Shown here one piece after another: positions 10,301-18,218 of a stretch of DNA of 64,000 nucleotides. Position 1 is the first letter of the stretch. Every line of letters begins with the position of its first letter. This DNA is from CBDAKK01 sp965196605 (GTDB lineage: Bacteria > Spirochaetota > Spirochaetia > WTKD01 > G963693115). The DNA is taken from positions 620,001-684,000 of the forward strand of contig CBDAKK010000008.1 in the NCBI GenBank assembly GCA_965196605.1. Direction: 5' to 3'. The notes beneath the pieces are model-generated. The model ran no database searches, was not told the origin of the DNA, and worked only from the letters and a program-made list of their open reading frames with translations. The position numbers were made by a program, and so were the translations under genes.

Positions 10301-10594
10301 ATTCCAGAAATTGTGCGCAAGTTAAGTGAAATAAAGGATGAGCAAGGACGCGTTGCCGAGCTAGAGACAAGGTTGCAAAAGCTTAACGAAGAGGCAGCAA
10401 ACAAGCTGACCTTGCTTGCACTTGTCACCACACCGCCCAGCAGAAAGGGCAAGACTACAAAAATAGATGAAAAAACCAAAGACATCATTATTGGACTAAA
10501 CGAAAACAGTTTCAAGCCTGAGCGCATTGCAAAAATTGTGGGCATTAGCACCAACGAAGTGCAAATGGTGTTAGAAAACATGTTTATAAAATAA
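7346..10594 (+). CDS. Large membrane-anchored coiled-coil protein (SpiroCoCo type)
   Basis: About 1,083 residues from the chosen start. One N-terminal membrane helix (IFDIILFLCFVTLFVLHRV) is followed by about 960 residues of almost unbroken coiled coil, rich in Glu, Gln, Lys and Ala. The C-terminal ~45 residues (KTKDIIIGLNENSF, ERIAKIVGISTNEVQMVLENM) look like a small helix-turn-helix module. This layout, with anchor, long coil and terminal HTH-like patch, matches spirochaete coiled-coil proteins thought to be structural or cytoskeletal. GTGGGGAAGGG sits directly before a double ATG (7346 and 7349), and the open frame further upstream lacks a ribosome site. Three near-identical 80-residue repeats lie in the middle. 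It is transcribed divergently from the symporter. Confidence 0.8.
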   Translation: MMISIFDIILFLCFVTLFVLHRVHVTQRRNRDSISGVEKIAHEMQSTVEQKQRAIEALAIEANAVERNVAGIFKEIASTAELMQKMHGEMRAEKLRIEQLSKKNKQFLDVVPQARSMQENLQSIIAHADGVSAGMASKISQAQSVLEQCDVREVHLNEKLGRLEDQMHSVIESGKDTMRSLVGDIASQVDATMERTDYKFKTYEEQYIEKIRVTLEQCRTSFEEETEHASQSTLTQFQKYISGIEEHKKEYSAFVDSQKLTIATLKADTLSDLEGAISRKHDELANALSAFEQTLEGSMNTIRDKYDREILEVKQSVLPISIMVEKLENDTQRTCTQIQEQYANLRASTAQELEAVSSQQALLTGEVTKTEEELLALRENIYNAFESTSAEQQEMWNEKLQSYEAQLKESITKHEEQAEVLNAAHEEVVRSMEQKYKNAQEELEAELHKAQEGIVALRERAQQVLESTSEEQQAVWNEKLQSYEAQLEENITKHEEQAESLNAAHEEIVRSMEQKYKNAQEELEAELYKAQEDIVALRESAQQALQSTSEEQQAVWNEKLQSYEAQLEESITKHEEQAEALKAVHEKTLRDVSHACEEEKRVTLETMRTTITQGVDNSVEDVSSFATEYFNAKKDELEKTMQQLQEEHKESIHKVLHQYKTLCDDVQMQYEQRDEYIEQKHTQCLQKMDELESALQTRLESHAKIIEERADADVLRVVEHVNTSLDTVKKSVDSTQDTMQQKLSSMQEHFDSSEEAIEHKLQSIQRLVQVLQEKHKKQVALIDEDNESIKLLEKLHLDIEKDFAKTESAIVGLKTKYAASEKLEKKLSSITKQVDALHEVLASVKSKDLELRRIIKDHEKMSKQVDKIDVRSGKIHDTIELLQSKEEKVRRIKESLTEIQITQKDIEKHKRDLENDKAQYQIVLDSMNALERSIGTLEKKSNLLQNNMNNWEGQIHETGQALEAITQHKEEVQNIAARVDATKSNIPEIVRKLSEIKDEQGRVAELETRLQKLNEEAANKLTLLALVTTPPSRKGKTTKIDEKTKDIIIGLNENSFKPERIAKIVGISTNEVQMVLENMFIK
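8465..9112 (+). repeat. Three in-frame 240-bp repeats in the coiled-coil gene
   Basis: Copies begin at about 8465, 8705 and 8945, and the third is partial. Each encodes 80 residues containing NEKLQSYEAQL, TKHEEQAE and EQKYKNAQEELEAEL. Copies differ at only a few positions, suggesting recent expansion. Confidence 0.9.
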
Positions 10595-10625
10595 GCATGT
10601 GATGTGGTATTGCATGTATGCACGC

Positions 10626-10830
10626 TTTGTGGGGGCAAGCCCCCACACCCCCGTGTGGTAAGACGCTGCTTTGCGCTCCGCGCGCGAGGCTGCCCGCCGT
10701 CCGTAACACGGCTTTAGATGCAAAACACGGGCTGCTTTAGCTTGATTGCTCACGCTTTTTGCTGCCACTGCATGGGGCGGCTGTGAGGACGCTCACGAGC
10801 GCAGCGAGGGGATGCGAACTATTGCATAAG
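10626..10830. repeat. Intergenic composite repeat island, partial copy
   Basis: It starts with the hairpin GTGGGGGC-AA-GCCCCCAC followed by ACCCCC and GTGTGGTAAGACGC. It continues with the short modules that recur elsewhere in the window (CTGCATGGGGCGGCTGTGAGGACGC and the stretch around GAGGGGATGCGAACTATTGCATAAG). It fills most of the gap between the coiled-coil gene and fabV. No gene is seen in it. Confidence 0.75.
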
Positions 10831-10897
10831 CATTGTGGCGTGTGTGCGTGGATTATTTTTTTATAATTTGTTGCTAGTATGTATACAAAAAAGTCTC

Positions 10898-10937
10898 TGT
10901 GCTATAATTAAAACTCACATAAAATTTCTATAGCACA
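10898..10937 (+). promoter_or_regulatory. fabV -10 box inside a perfect 9-bp inverted repeat
   Basis: TATAAT at 10903-10908 overlaps the left arm TGTGCTATA (10898-10906). Its exact reverse complement TATAGCACA lies at 10929-10937, 22 bp downstream. The start codon of fabV is at 10964 with AAGGTAGG before it. No clear -35 box is visible. The arrangement suggests an operator or a leader hairpin. Confidence 0.5.
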
Positions 10938-10963
10938 TAGCAGTTATATAAAGGTAGGCTTAC

Positions 10964-12163
10964 ATGGCAAAAATGGTAATAACACCCAAGATAATGCGAA
11001 ATATATGCATTAACGCGCACCCTCTGGGTTGCAGAAAGCTCGTTGAAGAGCAAATAAGCTACGTAAAAGAGGCGAAACCTGCAACCCAAGGAGAAACGGG
11101 GCCGAAAAACGTACTGGTAATAGGTGGCTCAGCGGGCTATGGGCTTGCTACACGCATAGCATGTGCCTACGGGTACAATGCGAAGACGCTCAATGTTGCC
11201 TTTGAAACGCCCGCGCTTGTGGAGAAAAAGCGCCCTGCGTCTGTTGGTTGGTATAACTCTCATGCTTTTGAGGAGCTTGCACATGGCGATGGGCTGTGGG
11301 CGAAGAGTATATTTGGGGATGCCTTTAGCGATGAGATAAAGCAAGAGGCGATTGAGCTTATTAAGAGCGAATTGGGTACGGTAGATCTTGTGATATACAG
11401 CCTTGCGTCAGGCAAGCGCGTTGATGCAAAGACTGGAGCGCTTTACAGCTCGGTTTTGAAACCTGTAGGACAGGATTTTGCAGAAAGAACTTTGGATGTG
11501 CTTTCGGGGCATGTGAAAGACGTGTCTATTGGCGCTGCCACAGAGGATGAAGTTGCTCATACGGTAAAAGTTATGGGTGGGGAAGACTGGCGCGCGTGGA
11601 TTGATGCGCTTGTGGAAGCTGGTGTGCTTGCTGAAAACGCTACAACGATTGCGTATTCGTACATAGGTCCTGAGCTCACTAAGGCCTTGTACCGCAATGG
11701 TAGCATAGGCAAGGCAAAGGAACACTTGGAGGCAAGTGCGCATGAAATAGACACCATGCTGCAGGGCAAGGGCTTGGGGCGCGCCTACGTTTCTGTGAAT
11801 AAGGCGCTTGTTACGCGCGCAAGCATGGTCATACCCGTAGTGCCTTTGTATCTTTCTATTTTGTATAAAGTGATGAAGGATAAAAACATACATGAGGGCT
11901 GCATTGAGCAAATGTATAGAATGCTGCATGAAAAGCTGTACAATGGCAAGGGTGTTATAACTGATGCGCAGCAGCGTATACGTGTTGATGATTGGGAAAT
12001 GCGCGATGATGTGCAAGAAGAGGTACGGCGCGTGTGGCAGCTTGTAAATGATGATACGGTTAGGGAGTACACGGATATAGAAGGCTTTACAAAAGATTTT
12101 TATAATATACATGGGTTTATGTTTGATGGCGTGAACTACGAAGAGGAAGTAGCGGTCTCGTGA
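10964..12163 (+). CDS. fabV: Trans-2-enoyl-CoA / enoyl-ACP reductase (FabV/TER)
   Basis: A 399-residue NADH-dependent reductase of the trans-2-enoyl-CoA double bond, as in the last step of butyryl-CoA formation or of the fatty-acid cycle. The dinucleotide-binding loop is GGSAGYGLATR (residues 54-64). The family's catalytic Y-x8-K motif is present as Y243 and K252 within ALYRNGSIGKAKEHL. Conserved blocks VKVMGGEDW and IPVVPLYL read very like the crystallised T. denticola TER (397 residues). The start has the AAGGTAGG site and its own promoter with an inverted repeat. It stands alone, with RNase Z 37 bp downstream. In fermentative treponemes this enzyme probably disposes of NADH and produces short-chain acids (inference). 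Confidence 0.96.
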   Translation: MAKMVITPKIMRNICINAHPLGCRKLVEEQISYVKEAKPATQGETGPKNVLVIGGSAGYGLATRIACAYGYNAKTLNVAFETPALVEKKRPASVGWYNSHAFEELAHGDGLWAKSIFGDAFSDEIKQEAIELIKSELGTVDLVIYSLASGKRVDAKTGALYSSVLKPVGQDFAERTLDVLSGHVKDVSIGAATEDEVAHTVKVMGGEDWRAWIDALVEAGVLAENATTIAYSYIGPELTKALYRNGSIGKAKEHLEASAHEIDTMLQGKGLGRAYVSVNKALVTRASMVIPVVPLYLSILYKVMKDKNIHEGCIEQMYRMLHEKLYNGKGVITDAQQRIRVDDWEMRDDVQEEVRRVWQLVNDDTVREYTDIEGFTKDFYNIHGFMFDGVNYEEEVAVS

Positions 12164-12200
12164 CCCCTTCCTATATTTTTTCTGTTGTATTAGGGTATTC

Positions 12201-13208
12201 ATGGTATTAGAATCGTTTGTATTGGGGACTAGTGGCTCCTTGCCACTGCCGAGACGGGGCTTGAGTTCCGTTCTCATTCATAGAGAGGGAGAGAAGTTTC
12301 TTTTTGATTGCGGTGAAGGCGTGCAAGTTAACCTTAAGGCTATGCATTTGCGTTGGAAACACCTCAAGCTTGTTTGTATATCTCACTCGCATGCTGACCA
12401 CGTGACGGGGCTGCCGGGCATGCTCATGCTGTGCGCACAAGTGGAGCGAGAGGAGCCGCTTACTATTATTTGTCCCAGCGCTGTGAAAAACTTTATTACT
12501 GCGGTGCGCAAAGAGCTTGGAATATACGTAAATTATAAAATCAACTATGTCTTGTTGGATGATATTGTCAAAGAAGAAAAAGTATACGAAGATGTAAATA
12601 AGGAATACGATATTTTCGCATTTCCCGGTAAGCATACGAGGGCTGTGTGGGGTTTTTCCTTTGTAGAAAAGCCGAGAGCGGGACGCTTTTTTCCTGAGCT
12701 TGCGCGTGAGCGCGGGGTTCCTATGGGGCCTCTGTGGTCTGAGTTGCAAAAGGGAAAGAGCGTTACGCTTGACAATGGGGATGTGGTTTTGCCGAATGAA
12801 GTAGTGGGCTTGCCGCGTAAGGGGCGTAAAATATGCTACGTAACGGACACGCGTCCCACGCAGACTATAGAGCACGCAATAGCCGGAGCGGACTTGGTTT
12901 TTTGTGAAGGTATGTTTAAAAATGAGCACAGTCTTAGTGCAAAGGAGAAGTTGCACATGACTGGCGTTGAGGCAGCGGGAATGTTAAAAAAAGCATGTGT
13001 TGCCAAGGCGGGGCTTATTCATTTTAGTCCTCGTTATCTTGTAAAGGATATTTACGAGATAGAGAAGGAAGCGCAAGATGTTTTTCCGCATGTTTTTTGT
13101 TGTAAAGACAGAATGCATGTGAGCGTGCCCTACGATGAGGGCGAAGAAGAACATTATAATATTGAATATGAAAATAATGAAAACACTATTAAAGTTGCAG
13201 AGGCGTAA
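12201..13208 (+). CDS. rnz: Ribonuclease Z
   Basis: A 335-residue metallo-beta-lactamase-fold endonuclease that cuts tRNA precursors just after the discriminator base. The zinc motif HSHADH is at residues 62-67, preceded by FLFDCGEGVQ. The later motifs ICYVTDTRP, EGMF and LIHFSPRY supply the remaining metal ligands. Its length fits the short bacterial form. Both tRNA genes in this window lack an encoded CCA end, which is the kind of precursor RNase Z handles. It lies 37 bp after fabV and 9 bp before the gldA-like gene, so it may be transcribed with the ABC operon. Confidence 0.93.
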   Translation: MVLESFVLGTSGSLPLPRRGLSSVLIHREGEKFLFDCGEGVQVNLKAMHLRWKHLKLVCISHSHADHVTGLPGMLMLCAQVEREEPLTIICPSAVKNFITAVRKELGIYVNYKINYVLLDDIVKEEKVYEDVNKEYDIFAFPGKHTRAVWGFSFVEKPRAGRFFPELARERGVPMGPLWSELQKGKSVTLDNGDVVLPNEVVGLPRKGRKICYVTDTRPTQTIEHAIAGADLVFCEGMFKNEHSLSAKEKLHMTGVEAAGMLKKACVAKAGLIHFSPRYLVKDIYEIEKEAQDVFPHVFCCKDRMHVSVPYDEGEEEHYNIEYENNENTIKVAEA

Positions 13209-13217
13209 GGAGGGTAC

Positions 13218-14189
13218 ATGATAGAATTACGCAATGTTTCAAAATATTACAGTAGCTTTAAGGCTATACACGATATGAGTTTTTCCGTAAACACGGGCGA
13301 AATTGTGGGCTTATTAGGTCCCAATGGAGCGGGAAAAACCACGGTTATGAAAATGATAACCGGATACCATAATCCGCATGAGGGTACGGTGAAGGTTTGC
13401 GATGTGAACGTCATGGATGAACCTGTGAAGGCAAAACAGCACGTAGGCTATCTTCCTGAGCACAACCCACTCTATGAAGACTTGTTTGTCTACGAGTATT
13501 TGCGTTTTGTTGCGCGTTCACGTGGGGTGTCGGAGACTGAACTTGAAGGCTCACTTAAAAAGGTTATAGAGTTGTGCTCGCTTTCGGAGTTTTTGTACAA
13601 ACCCATCAACAGCCTTTCAAAGGGCATGAGGCAGCGCGTTGGGCTTGCACAGGCTATTATTCATGAGCCCGATGTGGTTATTCTTGACGAGCCGACTTCG
13701 GGTCTCGACCCCAACCAAATTAAGGACATACGTGCGGTTATACGTGAGCTTGGTAAAACAAAAACGGTCATGCTTTCTACGCACATATTGCAGGAAGTGG
13801 AAATACTTTGTAACCGCATACTTATTGTTAATCAAGGACATATTGTCGCAGAGGGTACAAGTTCGGAAATAGCGGCAAAGCTCAAGGGCGAAGACGTGTA
13901 CACGCTTGCGCTTTCTGGTGAGGTGGCAGCAAACACCATAGAGGGTTTAAAAACCTTGCGCGGTATTGCTGATGCTGCTGTACTCAGTGATGCGGGGGCG
14001 AATGGGTACACTGCCGTGCAAGTAAACGCGGAGTCAGGTCTTGTGCAAGGTGAAGATATCTTTGATTGGGCTGTTACCAATAAGCTGCGTATACGAGAAC
14101 TGTATAAGAAAAGCGCTACGCTTGAGTCTATCTTTCAATCTATTACTTCGCATGAAGACAGTGCACAATCAACAGGAGGTGCCGTATGA
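13218..14189 (+). CDS. gldA: ABC transporter ATP-binding protein, GldA-like
   Basis: A 323-residue ATPase. The Walker A motif is GPNGAGKTT (about residues 34-42), the signature is LSKGMRQRVGLAQA, Walker B is VVILDEPTSGLDP, and the switch histidine lies in STHIL. The C-terminal ~100 residues follow the NatA/GldA pattern. A strong AAGGAGGGTAC site precedes the ATG. It overlaps the permease gene by 4 bp. With the next three genes it forms a GldA-GldF-GldG-DUF4340 unit. In Bacteroidetes these genes are linked to gliding, but in spirochaetes the substrate and role are unknown. Confidence 0.9.
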   Translation: MIELRNVSKYYSSFKAIHDMSFSVNTGEIVGLLGPNGAGKTTVMKMITGYHNPHEGTVKVCDVNVMDEPVKAKQHVGYLPEHNPLYEDLFVYEYLRFVARSRGVSETELEGSLKKVIELCSLSEFLYKPINSLSKGMRQRVGLAQAIIHEPDVVILDEPTSGLDPNQIKDIRAVIRELGKTKTVMLSTHILQEVEILCNRILIVNQGHIVAEGTSSEIAAKLKGEDVYTLALSGEVAANTIEGLKTLRGIADAAVLSDAGANGYTAVQVNAESGLVQGEDIFDWAVTNKLRIRELYKKSATLESIFQSITSHEDSAQSTGGAV

Positions 14190-14902
14190 TACTTACGCTT
14201 ATACGCAAAGAATTGCGTCAATATTTTAGTTCTCCCATTGCGTACATACTTATTTTCTTTTTCTGTTTTATTACTGCGGGGTGGACCTTTCAGCTTCAAT
14301 CTTTTTTTGCCCAAGACACGGCAAACCTTCGGGCGTTTTTTAACATTATGCCGATTTTGTTTGTTATATTAGTGCCGGCTGTTACCATGCGTACGTGGGC
14401 GGAGGAGCGCAAGGTGGGTTCTGACCAATTGTTGCTTACCTTGCCCTACAGCGAAATGCAGCTGGTACTTGGTAAGTTTTTGGGCGCTATGACATTGTTT
14501 ATGCTCATGCTCATAGGCACCGTAAGTGTTCCATTAACCTTACTGCCTTTTGGGCATTTTGAAATAGGCGTGCTGTTTGGTAATTACTTTGGGCTTTTGC
14601 TTATTATTGCCGCGGAGGTGAGTATAGGGTGTTTTCTTTCTTCAATCTCGAAGAATCAAATATCAAACTTTTTGCTTACGACCATGGTGTTGCTTCTTAT
14701 AACCTTGCTTGGGTTTTTGCCTGGGCTTTTAACATTGCCGCGCTGGTTAGGCGGTGTTTTGCAATACCTTTCGGTTATGACGCATTTTAATAGCTTTGTA
14801 AAAGGCCTTATAGATACGCGCGACGTGGTTTTCTACATAGCCGTGATTGCGGTGTTTTTGTTTCTCAACAAGCAAGTGCTCTTGCAAAGGAAGTGGAGGT
14901 AA
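14186..14902 (+). CDS. gldF: ABC transporter permease, GldF-like (ABC-2 type)
   Basis: A 238-residue integral membrane protein with about six helices, starting MILTLIRKELRQYFSSPIAYI, which is the usual N-terminus of ABC-2 permeases next to GldA ATPases. The MRTWAEERKVGSDQLLLTLP segment is the cytoplasmic coupling region found in this family. ATG overlaps the stop of the ATPase gene and AGGAGGTG lies directly upstream. It should form the channel of the transporter whose ATPase is the gene before it. Confidence 0.9.
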   Translation: MILTLIRKELRQYFSSPIAYILIFFFCFITAGWTFQLQSFFAQDTANLRAFFNIMPILFVILVPAVTMRTWAEERKVGSDQLLLTLPYSEMQLVLGKFLGAMTLFMLMLIGTVSVPLTLLPFGHFEIGVLFGNYFGLLLIIAAEVSIGCFLSSISKNQISNFLLTTMVLLLITLLGFLPGLLTLPRWLGGVLQYLSVMTHFNSFVKGLIDTRDVVFYIAVIAVFLFLNKQVLLQRKWR

Positions 14903-14908
14903 GTAATT

Positions 14909-16549
14909 ATGCAACAGAAAAACGCTTTAAAGCTTAAACAAAATTTGACAGCCATTGTCTTTGCGGTTGTATTAGGACTTGTTATTGTAAATTCACTACT
15001 CTTTTACACACGCGTGGACTTAACGGAAAACAAGGCCTATTCTATTTCAAAAATTTCGCAAGATATCGTACGCGGTATACCCGATGCAGTGTATATAGAT
15101 TATTACATATCGCCTAAGTTAAAAACGGCAACGCCGGATGCGCAGCACATGATAGACATACTTCAAGAGTATCAATCGCGTTCAAATGGGCGCGTAGTCT
15201 TTGCGGAAAAAGATCCCGACAAGCCTGAAAACATAGGTGTTGCTGAAGAGCGCGGACTTACACCTCAGCAAATACAAGTGCTTGAAAAAAACCAAGCGAC
15301 GTATGCCGTTGTGTATTCTGGCTTAGTGCTTTCGTATCAAAATGAGACTCGCGTCATTCCTTTTTTCTTGCAACCTGCTGTTTTGGAGTACCAAATAACT
15401 TCAAAGGTACAAGAGATGATAACAAATGACACGCGTGTTATTGGCATGCTTATACTTGATGATGCGTATCAAGATGAGCGCTCATTGCAGGGGCTTCGCC
15501 AAACTTTGCAAAGTGATCACACACTTCGTGATATTGAAAAGGGCACGGCAGTAGATGAGGAAGTGGACGTGCTCTTTGTCATAGGGGCAAAGGACGTAGA
15601 CAATGACACGGCGTATTATATAGACCAATTTCTTATGCAGGGTAAGGGCGCTTATTTTGCTGTAGACCGCGTACGTGTGGATGTGAGCAGGGGCTTGTTT
15701 GGTGTGTATCAAAACACCGTACTTCACGACATGCTTAAGCACTATGGCATTACTATAGAGGATACTATTGTACTGGATGAATATAACAAGCTTATTCCGG
15801 TGAACAGGGGGCAAGGCTTGCAAGTTTTGCAGAACTACCCCATGTGGATGACGGCGCTTCCAGAAAATGTGGACAAGGAAAACCCCATTACTGCGCGTTT
15901 TGGTGGGCTTGATTTGTTTTGGACGAGCCCTTTGAGCGTCTCTGAAGATAAGAAAGACTATGTTACTGCGTTAGTATCGAGTTCTGAAAAGTCATGGACA
16001 AAGGGGCATACGCAGTCTCCGAGCGCAGAGGAAAACTCTGATGATACGGCCCCTAAGGTCTATCAACTACAGCCTGACCAAACGCAGTTTTTTCTCGATA
16101 AGCGTTCTGATAATACCAAGTCTCACGTGGTAACGAATGCATTTTTAGGACCACTTACGAGCGCGGTTGAGGAAAAGATTATAAGCATACCAGAGGGGGC
16201 GGCGGATGATTACCGTAGTAGTGGAGAGTCTGCGCGCTTTGTGCTTACGGGTAGTACTTTTTTCCTTTCCTACTTATATCAAGTAACTAATGCGGGCTAC
16301 AACCTCGCGTTTCTTTCAAACGCTTCCGACTGGCTTGGTAGTGATGAAAAGCTTTTGCAAATAAAGTCGCGTGTTGTAAAAGATGTGCGTCTTAACAAAA
16401 TACAAGACGAGGCAAAGAAGAACACACTGGCATTGTTGGTGCAATTGTGGAATGTAATTCTTTTACCACTTCTAGTAATTGTAATTGCAATTATTGTTCT
16501 CACCTTTCGACGTAGTATTTCTGCTAAAAAATACTACTCCAAGAGTTAA
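14909..16549 (+). CDS. gldG: Gld-type ABC transporter auxiliary protein (GldG-like)
   Basis: A 546-residue protein anchored by an N-terminal helix (~residues 13-33) and a C-terminal helix (~515-537), with a large exported part between. The sequence after the first helix, RVDLTENKAYSISKISQDIV, is the hallmark of the GldG / ABC-type auxiliary family. It follows the permease by 6 bp with GGAGG upstream. The soluble domain probably faces the periplasm and works with the permease, but no catalytic motif is evident. Confidence 0.85.
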   Translation: MQQKNALKLKQNLTAIVFAVVLGLVIVNSLLFYTRVDLTENKAYSISKISQDIVRGIPDAVYIDYYISPKLKTATPDAQHMIDILQEYQSRSNGRVVFAEKDPDKPENIGVAEERGLTPQQIQVLEKNQATYAVVYSGLVLSYQNETRVIPFFLQPAVLEYQITSKVQEMITNDTRVIGMLILDDAYQDERSLQGLRQTLQSDHTLRDIEKGTAVDEEVDVLFVIGAKDVDNDTAYYIDQFLMQGKGAYFAVDRVRVDVSRGLFGVYQNTVLHDMLKHYGITIEDTIVLDEYNKLIPVNRGQGLQVLQNYPMWMTALPENVDKENPITARFGGLDLFWTSPLSVSEDKKDYVTALVSSSEKSWTKGHTQSPSAEENSDDTAPKVYQLQPDQTQFFLDKRSDNTKSHVVTNAFLGPLTSAVEEKIISIPEGAADDYRSSGESARFVLTGSTFFLSYLYQVTNAGYNLAFLSNASDWLGSDEKLLQIKSRVVKDVRLNKIQDEAKKNTLALLVQLWNVILLPLLVIVIAIIVLTFRRSISAKKYYSKS

Positions 16550-16582
16550 GGTGTGAAAACATAAAAATTTAAGAGGTACACG

Positions 16583-17671
16583 ATGAAAAAACAATCACTT
16601 ATAATACTTGTTGTCATTGTTTTGCTCACCAGCACCATGATGCTGGGGTATTTTTTCAAAGCGTCAAAGCGCGCAGCGAGGGTGCAGTCTACTGCTGTGC
16701 TTAAAACCATAGGAGCAAAAATAGAGGTAGAGGACATTGGAGCAATACAGATCAACGACATGCGCTTAGAGCATGATGCTGATGAATATTCTGATTGGTG
16801 GGAATATGAAGATACAGAGAAAAACCTTACCATTGTAGCGTGGAGGGAGCGGGTAGAAGCATTTCTTAAGGATGTGAAAAACTTTTCTCAAGGACGAATT
16901 GTTGAAGCAAACCCTTCGGATATTGCTAAGTACGGCTTAGCAGAGTCAGAAGAAAAAGATAAAGCACCATATATTGTAACTTTAGAGTCGAAGTCGGGAA
17001 AGAATATTTTGAGTTTTGCATTTTCTCAGACCACAGACCCCGCCTATGCGCGCTTTGAAGACGACAAAGCAGTTTACAAAGTTGCGTCTACATTGCACAG
17101 CACGCTTTCTTCTGAAACCATCTATTGGCTGGACACGCGTATTTTTACGCCGAATGTTGCGCCTACCCTTGAGATTGATGAGGTGAGTTTTATTACCATA
17201 AGTCCGCGTGATGGTACAAAGATGGTGCTTGGTAAAGACTTAGATGATAAGAAAAAGAAAAGCAAGAAGGACGAAGACACTGCAGAATGGACGCTTGCTA
17301 ACGCTGCGCTTACGCTTGATAATACAAAAGTTTCTCAGTATCTTAACGCTCTTCTGGAAGCAAAGGCAAAAGATTTTTCCGATGTTCAAGTTGTAGATTC
17401 CATGAAAGAGTCAGAGGTGCTTATAAAAACTAAAGACGGAACTGAAGTAGGCTTGACGCTGTATGCCTTTGCTGAAAATTTTTATGTGAAGAAAAAAACA
17501 GAGCATGAGAATGATTTTAATCAATACACCTTTCTTATTACAAAGTATCTTAAGGAAACGCTTTTTCCTACGTCTGCTGAACCCTTTGTAGCAGAGCCTC
17601 CTGTAGAGACACAGGAAGAAGCAGAAACAAAAGAGGAAACAGAAACAGAAGAAGAGAAAAAAACCGAGTAA
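16583..17671 (+). CDS. DUF4340 domain-containing membrane-anchored protein
   Basis: A 362-residue protein with one N-terminal helix (LIILVVIVLLTSTMMLGYFF) and an exported domain. It matches the DUF4340 pattern usually found directly after GldG-like genes (short repeats of FSQGRIVEANPSDIAKYGL type and a second similar domain). The tail of ~28 residues is almost entirely Glu, Thr and Lys. Thirty-three bases separate it from gldG, with AAGAGG before the ATG, so it closes the four-gene operon. A strong hairpin terminator follows. Function unknown. Confidence 0.82.
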   Translation: MKKQSLIILVVIVLLTSTMMLGYFFKASKRAARVQSTAVLKTIGAKIEVEDIGAIQINDMRLEHDADEYSDWWEYEDTEKNLTIVAWRERVEAFLKDVKNFSQGRIVEANPSDIAKYGLAESEEKDKAPYIVTLESKSGKNILSFAFSQTTDPAYARFEDDKAVYKVASTLHSTLSSETIYWLDTRIFTPNVAPTLEIDEVSFITISPRDGTKMVLGKDLDDKKKKSKKDEDTAEWTLANAALTLDNTKVSQYLNALLEAKAKDFSDVQVVDSMKESEVLIKTKDGTEVGLTLYAFAENFYVKKKTEHENDFNQYTFLITKYLKETLFPTSAEPFVAEPPVETQEEAETKEETETEEEKKTE

Positions 17672-17682
17672 TTTTTAAAGAT

Positions 17683-17738
17683 GCACAGCTGTAGCGCAAG
17701 CACCAAACCACGCTTGTGCTCTGAGGCTGTGCTTTTTT
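17683..17738 (+). terminator. Intrinsic terminator of the Gld operon
   Basis: GCACAGC (17683-17689) pairs with GCTGTGC (17726-17732), enclosing a second hairpin GCGCAAGCAC/GCTTGTGC, and is followed by six T residues. It begins 11 bp after the stop codon. Confidence 0.8.
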
Positions 17739-17914
17739 ATTTTGTTCAGTGTTCTGCTGGTCAATAATGCGTAGTGCATGGCAGCATGGAGCGTGTGCGT
17801 GGCGTGTTTATGGAGGCATTGCAATGTGTAAAGTCTGTACATGCAAGCGGTAAATGCGCATGCATCATTAATAGCGGCTGTACACCTTGCGCGTTCAATA
17901 AACGGCAATAGTAA

Positions 17915-18002
17915 AAAAAGTCTAGACATTTCAGGCAAAAAGTCTAGACATTTCCAGCAAAAAGTCTAGACATTTCCGGCAAAAAGTCTAGACATTGCTT
18001 TT
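17915..18002. repeat. Four 22-bp direct repeats with GTCTAGAC palindrome
   Basis: Unit AAAAAGTCTAGACATTTCCRGC. Copies begin at 17915, 17937, 17959 and 17981, and the last is degenerate at its end. The 8-bp palindrome GTCTAGAC recurs exactly every 22 bp (17920, 17942, 17964, 17986), about two helical turns. The rest of the gap 17739-18218 is AT-rich and holds no credible gene. The array could be a multi-site operator for livH or an iteron-like protein-binding array. Confidence 0.9.
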
Positions 18003-18218
18003 GTACTATTGCGCGTTAGCATGTCTTATTTTGACAAGCCTTTATGCAATGTAGTATTATAAATCTATATTTTGATATTGGTTTTTGCTACTACGTTGTT
18101 TGTGTTTATAACATTTGTAGTGAATAGCGTTGATGATTTTTTGCTTTTTTATGATACGGAGCATAAGCAACGTTTAGGTAAAAATAGTTGATATTGTACA
18201 AGGGATTGCAGTTCTGTA

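Noticed and set aside
11408..12277. 289-residue antisense frame over fabV
   Set aside because: It lies opposite a clearly conserved enzyme and shows no family motifs.
12207..12956. 249-residue antisense frame over rnz
   Set aside because: RNase Z on the other strand has all its metal motifs; this frame has none and no ribosome site.
17675..17938. 87-residue frame on the minus strand covering the Gld terminator
   Set aside because: It overlaps a clear terminator and ends in the tandem repeats; no motif or ribosome site.
17915..18002. CRISPR array
   Set aside because: The repeats are directly joined with no unique spacers, and no cas genes are present.
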